DNA of 64,000 nucleotides from an uncultured Rikenellaceae bacterium (lineage in GTDB: Bacteria > Bacteroidota > Bacteroidia > Bacteroidales > Rikenellaceae). Made by a program: the position numbers and the translations under genes. The stretch spans positions 62,001-126,000 of the forward strand of contig CAMLTW010000005.1 in NCBI GenBank assembly GCA_946486375.1, in the 5' to 3' direction. Each line of letters begins with the position of its first letter. The stretch's first letter is position 1. Positions 58,060 to 64,000 of this stretch are shown here, piece by piece. The notes beneath the pieces were generated by a model, which did not search any database, was not told where the DNA came from, and saw only the letters and a list, made by a program, of their open reading frames with translations.

Positions 58060-59466
58060 TTAAACCAGCTTGGACACCTTCGGATCGGGCGCCTTGGGAA
58101 GCGCGAAGCACTTGAATGCGATCAACTGCATCCCCTCAATCGACAGCGTGCCGCTCTGGGCGTCGTAGTGGCATTTGACCTCCTTGGAAGAATCCTGATG
58201 GTTCGCCGCCACCCGGAAAGGCCCCCACCCGACTGAAGCACTCGTTTTCAGGCTCTTTTCCACGGATTCGTTCAGCGCATGGGCCGCAGCGGACTTGATC
58301 TTCACGTCCTTCACGAAGACCGCCGTGGTCGGATAGGCGATCAGCTGTCCCTTGGGCGGGTTTTTCCCGTCCGACAGCGGAGCCTTCGATGCGTCATCCC
58401 AATCCCAGGCACAGTTGGTCAGGAACTCCGGCGAAAACCACGGTCGTCCCAGCGGCACCTGCGCCAGTTTGAATTCCATTTCGAATCCGCTGGAATCCAT
58501 CGTTCCGAGCGAAGTGTCCTTGGTGGTCTGGCCTTCGGTCTTCGCGCTCCAAAGTCCCCAGTCGAACCCGCCCGACCACGAAGTCGACGCATGGGTTTCC
58601 TTGGAATAGGTGTCGGTGTTGGACGAAGCGAAGGTGAATTTCGTCCAGCCTTTGTCCGACTGGATGAAACTTCCCGGATAAAGTCCCGTAAAGTAGAAGT
58701 CCCCGCCCGAAGTGGGGTCGGTCATCTTACCCCGCTCGAACGTATCCTGCAATTCGGCTTTCAGCAGGGTCATGTCCCGCTGGGAAACCTGCCGGATGTA
58801 AGCGTTCATCTGCTCGACTTCCTCCTTATACCCCTTGCTCACCCACTTGTTCATGGCATTTTTGACCATCAGCCGGTAATTGCCCGCATTTTGAGCGAAA
58901 TCCTGCACGGAACGCTTGTCGTCCGCGTTGAGGGCGGAAAGGCGCTTGTTGTTGTATTCCATCACGGCCGCGACGTATTCCGCCATGGCTTCGTTGTACT
59001 GCTGCACCATCGGGCTGTCTTCGGTGATCTCTTCGCCGGTCTCCTTGCCGAAGATGTCCTTTTTCTTTTTGGTTACCACCAGCATACCGCGGAACTTCTT
59101 GACATATTCCTTCTCTTCGTCGGTAAGGCCGGAAGCAGACACCTTGCTGAACCGGAGCACGTCGGCATACACATTCCAGATAAGGCGGCCGTTCTGTTCG
59201 AAGTTTCCGCCGATGATGTTCGAGCTGGGAATCGCATTGACGCACCGGGCGAATTCTGCCGCATTGCGGATCAAATCCACCGTTTCGTCCGCATCTTTCC
59301 CGTTGATGCCCTTCACGGCGAACTGAAGGTCTTCCGGCTGGAAGGGAATGCCCGGCCTGCACCAGGCGATGTAATTGTCCGAACTGGCGGCGGCCGTTTC
59401 GTCGCCTCCGGTCAAAATGCCGTCGAGTTTGTTCAACAGCGCTTTCAATAAATTGTCCTGATCCAT
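58060..59466 (-). CDS. Unrecognised cytosolic protein with Ser/Thr-rich amphipathic stretch
   Basis: A 468-residue protein without signal peptide or transmembrane helix. The N-terminal half is helical and charged, with a coiled-coil-like section around 150-235. Around residues 275-320 is a Ser/Thr-rich, alternating stretch (TDTYSKETHASTSWSGGFD, then GQTTKDTSLGT) followed by LAQVPLGRPWFSPEFLT and a long C-terminal beta-looking region that includes QLIAYPTTAVFVKDVKIKS. Alternating Ser/Thr hairpins occur in pore-forming folds, so an intracellular pore-former-like protein is one idea; I cannot assign a family. It may be co-transcribed with the NUDIX gene. Confidence 0.65.
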   Translation of the reverse strand: MDQDNLLKALLNKLDGILTGGDETAAASSDNYIAWCRPGIPFQPEDLQFAVKGINGKDADETVDLIRNAAEFARCVNAIPSSNIIGGNFEQNGRLIWNVYADVLRFSKVSASGLTDEEKEYVKKFRGMLVVTKKKKDIFGKETGEEITEDSPMVQQYNEAMAEYVAAVMEYNNKRLSALNADDKRSVQDFAQNAGNYRLMVKNAMNKWVSKGYKEEVEQMNAYIRQVSQRDMTLLKAELQDTFERGKMTDPTSGGDFYFTGLYPGSFIQSDKGWTKFTFASSNTDTYSKETHASTSWSGGFDWGLWSAKTEGQTTKDTSLGTMDSSGFEMEFKLAQVPLGRPWFSPEFLTNCAWDWDDASKAPLSDGKNPPKGQLIAYPTTAVFVKDVKIKSAAAHALNESVEKSLKTSASVGWGPFRVAANHQDSSKEVKCHYDAQSGTLSIEGMQLIAFKCFALPKAPDPKVSKLV

Positions 59467-59592
59467 CGTTTTTCTTTTTAGGTAAAACCATGTTTTGTGT
59501 AAGCTTACGGAACAAACCTACGGGTCTTTCCGTTCCCTGCCGCATTCGTTTTCCGAACGGCCGCGACCGGTTTTCGGAAGGGCTGTTCCGGT

Positions 59593-60456
59593 TTACAAAA
59601 TCTCGCAAACGAAGGCTGCCAGAACGACGGACGAATCGGAAACGGAAGAAGAAGGCTGCGGTTCTTTCAGCCGGATTTCTCCCTTTTTCAGGACGAACCG
59701 AACGGGAGCCATCCGGGAATACTCGTCCACGACCGTTCCCTTCAGCAGAATGATTTCCCGTATCATGGCCCGGCATCCTTTCCGGGGCGCGTACCGGTTC
59801 CAGATACGGAAATCGAACCACGGTCGTTCGATGCGGTAACGCTTCATCTCGAAACCCGCTTTCCACACCGGCCGCCGAACCGGCCGATACGCTCCGCCCG
59901 CCCGCACGCTGTCCTGCACCTCCGCCGAATCTTCGTAACGGCTCCACCCGGTCTGTTCCGAAGCGCCTGCGGGTACGACGGTCGTAAAATAAAACGCATC
60001 GTCATAGGTGGCCGAATACCACGGATCGGGCGGATCGGGAAACGGTTCACCGGTCAATGTATCCGGCTTTATCCCGTAAAAGATTTCCCGGTACAGGCTA
60101 CCCCACAGCTGGGAGGGAAAAGCCTCCGGATGCTCCCGGTTCACCACCGGATTCGTCAACCGGTAAAAACGGTAAGCCTTGTCGATCTCATCCGGTTTTC
60201 CCAACAGCACCTCCCCCGGAACGGCGGCGAACGAAAGTTCCGTCTCGGAAAAGGGATAGCCCGGAAAAACCACCAGCAGAAAACGTTCGCCCGGTTCCAT
60301 CTCCGAAGCGTAAACGGGAACTCCGGTCGCCCGGGCAACGTTTTCCCGAAGCACTTCGGACGGAACCAGAGGCGGGACGAACGGCGAAGGGGTGTACAAT
60401 CCCCGGCTGCATCCGGTCGCAAGCAGTAGAACGCAGAAAATACGTACGAATCTCAT
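59593..60456 (-). CDS. Unrecognised lipoprotein with an RPWF segment
   Basis: A 287-residue lipoprotein: short signal peptide and lipobox LATGC (Cys at 16). The body contains FPGYPFSETELSFAAVPGEV and, near 210-230, MKRYRIERPWFDFRIWNRYA. The RPWF segment echoes GRPWFSPEF in the adjacent 468-residue protein. The tail is Ser-rich (PQPSSSVSDSSV). I do not recognise a family. It begins 18 bases after the LytTR gene and is likely in its operon. Confidence 0.7.
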   Translation of the reverse strand: MRFVRIFCVLLLATGCSRGLYTPSPFVPPLVPSEVLRENVARATGVPVYASEMEPGERFLLVVFPGYPFSETELSFAAVPGEVLLGKPDEIDKAYRFYRLTNPVVNREHPEAFPSQLWGSLYREIFYGIKPDTLTGEPFPDPPDPWYSATYDDAFYFTTVVPAGASEQTGWSRYEDSAEVQDSVRAGGAYRPVRRPVWKAGFEMKRYRIERPWFDFRIWNRYAPRKGCRAMIREIILLKGTVVDEYSRMAPVRFVLKKGEIRLKEPQPSSSVSDSSVVLAAFVCEIL

Positions 60457-60474
60457 GGCAAAAAATTTTATGGA

Positions 60475-61005
60475 TTATTCTTTTCTGTTTCCGAGGATAT
60501 TCAGACGGCTCAAAAGCTCGTCCCGGTGCTGCTTGCTGACCGGCAACCGGTGTTTGTCCACGCCCACCATGTTTCCGATCAGGGAATCGATGCATTCTAG
60601 ATTGACCAGGTAAGACCGGTGGATGCGCATGAACAGGCTTCCGGGAAGCTGCGGCTCCACTTCGGACAGCGAGAAAGAGAAAACCCGCTCCTTTCCGTCC
60701 CGCAGTTTGAAACAGCAATAACTCCCGGAGGCTTCCACCCAGAGAATCTGCCGGTAGGGAATCCGGTGGTAATAATCGTTGTATTTGACGAAAATGGAAT
60801 CGGATGCGGGCGGTCTCCACGCTTGGGGTATCTGAGGCACGGGAGAGACGGAAAAGACGGTGCCGGATCGAATCGTGCCTGCCACCGCTTCCGTCCCGAT
60901 GCTTTCCGGGCTCATCACCCGGCAGGCGACCACGGTTTCCACACCGGTCGGAAGTGTAAGGAGAAATGCCCCTTTGTCGGTTTCAATCCACAGCAGTTTT
61001 TCCAT
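60475..61005 (-). CDS. LytTR-domain transcription regulator without receiver domain
   Basis: A protein of about 176 residues. The C-terminal 100 residues are a LytTR DNA-binding domain: SIFVKYNDYYHRIPYRQILW, SGSYCCFKLRDG and FMRIHRSYLVNLECID. The N-terminal 80 residues (ETDKGAFLLTLPTGVETVVA) are not a response-regulator receiver and no phospho-acceptor Asp block is visible, so its input is unknown. The ATG at 61005 is used because the longer frame has a low-complexity leader in AT-rich DNA. It heads a small operon with the lipoprotein. Confidence 0.85.
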   Translation of the reverse strand: MEKLLWIETDKGAFLLTLPTGVETVVACRVMSPESIGTEAVAGTIRSGTVFSVSPVPQIPQAWRPPASDSIFVKYNDYYHRIPYRQILWVEASGSYCCFKLRDGKERVFSFSLSEVEPQLPGSLFMRIHRSYLVNLECIDSLIGNMVGVDKHRLPVSKQHRDELLSRLNILGNRKE

Positions 61006-61220
61006 CCGTCCTCGATAACTACGACACAAATAAAAAGAACGATAATAAAAATACAACAAAATATTTTTATTCACGCGCTTTTCGTTTCGGAACACGCTTT
61101 TTTTGTTTCCCGAAGAACATCCCAAAAGGCTCTCTCTTTCATCTCCCTATGGGATAATATTGCAAAACGAAAGGCCCCCCTTGCCGGGAGGCCTTCGATC
61201 CGTATCGTACGAGGAAGGAC

Positions 61221-62387
61221 TTATTTCTGCAGGTATTTGTCCAGAAAAACGTCCACTTCCCGTTGCATATCCGCATTGAAAATGTGGAGCGTATCCCATA
61301 ATTTTGTCACCAGATCGTCCCCGGCTCCCTGACCGTTCCAGACCGACCGCATGATCCCGTAGGCGTCTTCCACCCCCTCTACGGGAAACAGTTTGTCCCG
61401 CCTTCCGTTGAAGAACAGCAACGCCCTCGGACAGGCGATCGAAGCCACATGCGGGTAATCGAGGTAGTTCCGCAGGTTCGGAACCAGCATCGCATAAGCC
61501 GATCCGCCCTTCAACTGGTTGTTGTTCGGACGCATGAGGTACTCGGTGGTGTTCATCCAGCAGATCGCCGCAGCCGCAGCCACCCGGTCGGAAGCGGCGC
61601 TCAGCATCCAGGCCCGGTGCGCCCCCATCGAAAAACCCACGGCCCCGATGCGAGCCGAATCGACGAAAGGAAGCGACGCCAGAAAATCGACGCTCCGCAC
61701 GTCGTCCCAGGTGATCACCCCCGTCCAGGTCATGCCCAGTTGCTGCAGGTTGGCCGACAGCGCCTGCTGAAAATTGTAATCCACCCCTTCCCGGCGTCCC
61801 CGTTCCCCCCAGAACAGGGCATCGACCGACAGAACGACATATCCCCGGCGGGCATAGTCGTCCCCTACGAAATTTCCGCCGTAAAGCTGATCCACCCATT
61901 CCTGCGCCCGGTCGGACACTGCGGCCGGAACATCGAAAGGCCGCACCATTTTTTCCTTTCCGATGAAAAATTCTGCTCCGTGGTCGTGCAGCATCACCAA
62001 AGCCGGAAAGGGGCCTTCCCCATCCGGCACCAGCAGATAGGCGGGAACCCGCGCGAATCCCGAAATGTTGAACCGGATTTTTTGTGCCTCGTAGCCGTCC
62101 CGCTTTTCCCTTGCCACCACTTCGCAGTCGAAGGGAACGGCGGGGGGAGGCGTCAGCAGACACTCCAGCAGTTTTTCCCGGGCGGTTTTCCGCCATGCCC
62201 CGAAATCCGCCATCCCCGCCTTATCCCACGCCAGCGGGTAAGTCAGTTGCCGGATCATGGCATCGTAATACAACGGGATGCCGTATTCGATTTCATAGCT
62301 TTCCCGCACCCGCGCACCGGATTGGGCGAGCGCGCTTCCGGTCAGCATCAATCCCGACAGGCACGCCAACAGTTCGAGTCTTTTCAT
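61221..62387 (-). CDS. Secreted acetyl-xylan-esterase/dienelactone-hydrolase-like enzyme
   Basis: About 388 residues with an export signal (LELLACLSGLMLTGSALAQ). The alpha/beta hydrolase core has PALVMLHDHGAEFF, the nucleophile elbow VGFSMGAHRAW (Ser near 251) and a C-terminal FNGRRDKLFPVEGVEDAYG region that supplies the Asp. It is related to the esterase at 24338-25750 in fold but lacks the STN-like front. The start at 62387 is preferred over 62411 because it puts the charged MKRLE directly before the hydrophobic stretch. It follows the ubiA-family gene on the same strand and may be co-transcribed. Confidence 0.83.
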   Translation of the reverse strand: MKRLELLACLSGLMLTGSALAQSGARVRESYEIEYGIPLYYDAMIRQLTYPLAWDKAGMADFGAWRKTAREKLLECLLTPPPAVPFDCEVVAREKRDGYEAQKIRFNISGFARVPAYLLVPDGEGPFPALVMLHDHGAEFFIGKEKMVRPFDVPAAVSDRAQEWVDQLYGGNFVGDDYARRGYVVLSVDALFWGERGRREGVDYNFQQALSANLQQLGMTWTGVITWDDVRSVDFLASLPFVDSARIGAVGFSMGAHRAWMLSAASDRVAAAAAICWMNTTEYLMRPNNNQLKGGSAYAMLVPNLRNYLDYPHVASIACPRALLFFNGRRDKLFPVEGVEDAYGIMRSVWNGQGAGDDLVTKLWDTLHIFNADMQREVDVFLDKYLQK

Positions 62388-62415
62388 TTTCGGAAGATAT
62401 TTTAGGTTCAAGCGG

Positions 62416-63279
62416 TCAGTCCGGATAAAACCCTGCGATCATGAAAACGGCGTACAACACGGAAGCCACGCCGTTCACCGTCCCGAAAGCCAGTCCGATC
62501 CGCGAAAGGTTTTTCGGGGAAACGATCAGGTGCTGATAAATCAGCAAGGCGACGAAAAACCCCGCTCCTATCCAATAGAGGGTTCCGCCTCCCGAAAGCA
62601 GTCCGACCAGCGCCACGCTGCACACCGTCAGCACATGCAGCAGGGAACTGACCGCCAGCGCTCCCCGGATTCCGATCCGGGCGGGCATGGAATTGATTCC
62701 GTTCCGGCGGTCGAACTCCGCGTCCTGCAACGAATAAATGATATCGAACCCGCTCGCCCAGGTCAGCACCAGCGCCGAAAGCAACAGCGGCACCAACGCG
62801 ATTTTTCCCGTCACGGCAATGTATGCGCCCGTCGGAGCGATCGAAAGTGCCAGCCCGATAAAAATATGGCAGAAGAAGGTGAACCGTTTGGTCAGGGAAT
62901 AACCCAGAATCACCGCCAGCGCTACAGGCGAAAGGACGAATGCGAGCCGGTTGATGAACCAGGCCGTGAGCACGAACAGCACGGCATTTACGGCCGTAAA
63001 AACCGCGGCCTGCCGCGGAGCGATCTTTCCGGAAGGAATTTCCCGGCAGCGCGTCCGCGGATTGAGGGCGTCAATCTTCCGGTCGGCATAGCGGTTGAAC
63101 CCCATGGCAGCGTTCCGCGCGAAAACCATGCACAGCAGTACTTTCACCAGTACGCCCCACTCGAACGGCCCCGGCTCGAAACGAACCGCATAGAAAAAGC
63201 CGATCAGGGCGAACGGCAGGGCGAACACGGTGTGGGCGAACCGAACCAGCGAAGCGTATTTTTGAACGGTACTCAGCAT
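62416..63279 (-). CDS. UbiA-family prenyltransferase (4-hydroxybenzoate/MqnP-like)
   Basis: A 287-residue membrane protein with about eight helices. The first prenyl-pyrophosphate-binding motif is NRYADRKIDALNPRT and the second region reads DIIYSLQDAEFDRRNGINS. This arrangement fits the UbiA/MqnP branch, which attaches an isoprenoid tail during quinone synthesis; whether it belongs to the futalosine route cannot be decided without the partner genes. It has its own promoter-like element. Confidence 0.9.
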   Translation of the reverse strand: MLSTVQKYASLVRFAHTVFALPFALIGFFYAVRFEPGPFEWGVLVKVLLCMVFARNAAMGFNRYADRKIDALNPRTRCREIPSGKIAPRQAAVFTAVNAVLFVLTAWFINRLAFVLSPVALAVILGYSLTKRFTFFCHIFIGLALSIAPTGAYIAVTGKIALVPLLLSALVLTWASGFDIIYSLQDAEFDRRNGINSMPARIGIRGALAVSSLLHVLTVCSVALVGLLSGGGTLYWIGAGFFVALLIYQHLIVSPKNLSRIGLAFGTVNGVASVLYAVFMIAGFYPD

Positions 63280-63322
63280 AAACGTTCATCTGTATTTACA
63301 CAAAAACTCCAAATGTAATTAA

Positions 63323-63330
63323 CAAAGATA
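63323..63330 (-). promoter_or_regulatory. -7 element for the ubiA-family gene
   Basis: Minus-strand TATCTTTG matches TAnnTTTG, about 44 bases before the ATG. Confidence 0.5.
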
Positions 63331-63512
63331 GTAAAATTCGGGATAACGGTAAGGATTAAAGCTCCGATTTATAAATCCATTTTTCTCTTTCCGGCTTTAT
63401 CGTCGGACTTTTTATCCGGGCTGCGTTTGATATATTTTCCATTTCATTAATCCAACCCTTTTGCGCAAATAATTGGATTTAAACATATCGGAACGATAGA
63501 AAGGGACAAACA

Positions 63513-63732
63513 GAGATTCCCACGTCGCCCCCTTCGGGTTCTCCTCGGAATGATGCAGGAACATGAGGTTGCGGAAGGAGTGGGAAGTCGCTCGGTTCGC
63601 AATGACGTAAAGTGACGGGGTTTCGGAATGATTGGAGGAACGCGATCCGATTGCGTCATCTCAAGGCGTAGCAATGCCCGACCTCCGTCCGTCATGCTGA
63701 GCGGAGCCGTAGGCGAAGCGTGAGCATCTCTT
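63513..63732. repeat. Imperfect palindromic intergenic repeat, copy 1
   Basis: A composite repeat with a left part (63513-63560, gagattcccacgtcgc...aatgatgcagga) and a right part (63648-63732, cgattgcgtcatctcaaggc...). The right arm closes as a hairpin around ccgtag. It closely matches copy 2 at 63840-64000. No gene is present in 63331-64000. Confidence 0.8.
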
Positions 63733-63785
63733 TGCACGCCGGATGGGGTCTACCCGTTTCATGAACCGTAACCTTTAGCGGATGC

Positions 63786-63827
63786 TACCTCCCTGCGCTT
63801 GATCCGTGCCGTCCCTGATGGGATGAC
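63786..63827. repeat. Short intergenic repeat, copy near the right edge
   Basis: This 42-base element pairs with 26088-26130: shared TCCGTGCCGTCCC core and GGGATGAC end. It lies between the two larger palindromic repeat copies. Confidence 0.6.
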
Positions 63828-63839
63828 AACAAATCGGAT

Positions 63840-64000
63840 GAGATTGCCACGTCGCTACGCTCCTCGCAATGACGCAGGAGCACGGGGCTACGGGATGATC
63901 GGAAGAATCCGGTTCGATTGCGTCATCTCAAGACGTAGCAACGCCCGATCTCTGTCCGTCATCCTGAGGAGCAACGTAAGTTGCGACGTGAGGATCTCTT
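63840..64000. repeat. Imperfect palindromic intergenic repeat, copy 2 (runs to the window edge)
   Basis: Left part 63840-63879 and right part 63915-64000 match copy 1. In the right hairpin one base pair differs between copies in a compensating way: G63696-C63725 in copy 1 is C63963-G63993 here. The repeat may continue beyond the window. Confidence 0.8.

Noticed and set aside
63447..63737. A minus-strand open frame of 96 codons in the repeat region
   Set aside because: It runs through the palindromic repeat and has no start context or family-like sequence.
63513..64000. CRISPR array at the right edge
   Set aside because: Only two long, imperfect copies with internal palindromes and no regular short spacers or cas genes.

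Overview
The window is about 57% GC and reads as the chromosome of a Bacteroidales bacterium; a Rikenellaceae/Alistipes-like host is plausible but not proven. Supporting signs are the Bacteroidota-type -7 promoter element (TAnnTTTG, with a full -33/-7 pair in front of the tRNA-Lys), a DUF2851 protein, a long SecA with a SEC-C tail, a split KdpD sensor, and several secreted carbohydrate-active or lipoprotein genes. Ordinary genes here favour GAA for Glu and CGG for Arg.

Layout. 1-6.6 kb: end of a DUF2851 gene, secA, a SlyD-like prolyl isomerase and mnmA. 6.7-16.9 kb: a potassium module on the minus strand (a 31-codon small ORF, kdpF, kdpA, kdpB, kdpC, a putative outer-membrane porin, a KdpD sensor/Usp protein and a separate histidine kinase), divergent from an NtrC-type sigma54 response regulator. 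17-18.4 kb: an MFS exporter. 18.5-25.8 kb: a minus-strand group with an STN-like/esterase protein, folP, a SagB-type nitroreductase, a GT11 fucosyltransferase-like enzyme and a large GH106-like lipoprotein. 25.9-31.1 kb: tRNA-Lys(UUU), a cyclophilin-fold lipoprotein, a hexapeptide acetyltransferase, an outer-membrane barrel, an exported short-chain dehydrogenase and ung.

31.5-54.15 kb is the main feature: an unbroken minus-strand run of 18 genes, almost all overlapping or a few bases apart, with a promoter-like element in front and a hairpin terminator behind. It encodes an aryl-polyene/flexirubin-type lipid pathway: an aromatic amino-acid ammonia lyase and a PaaK-like ligase to make and activate an aryl starter; two acyl carrier proteins, three Cys-containing ketosynthases, one Cys-less ketosynthase partner, a ketoreductase, two dehydratase-type hot-dog proteins and a thioesterase for the polyene chain; LpxL-type and PlsC-type acyltransferases, a GT2-DUF2062 glycosyltransferase, a methyltransferase domain, an MMPL exporter, a LolA-like carrier, a polysaccharide deacetylase, a CrtI-like oxidoreductase, an Ntn (C45) hydrolase and a B12-binding radical SAM protein. 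No DarA/DarB-type resorcinol-forming enzyme is visible, so a dialkylresorcinol half is not encoded here. Its codon use (more GAG, CGT, TAT) differs from its neighbours, hinting at separate ancestry.

54.7-63.3 kb: a sugar MFS transporter, wecB, a NUDIX hydrolase, an unrecognised cytosolic protein next to an unrecognised lipoprotein and a LytTR regulator, a second secreted esterase and a UbiA-family prenyltransferase. The right edge (63.5-64.0 kb) holds two copies of an imperfect palindromic intergenic repeat, plus a smaller repeat that also occurs beside the tRNA.
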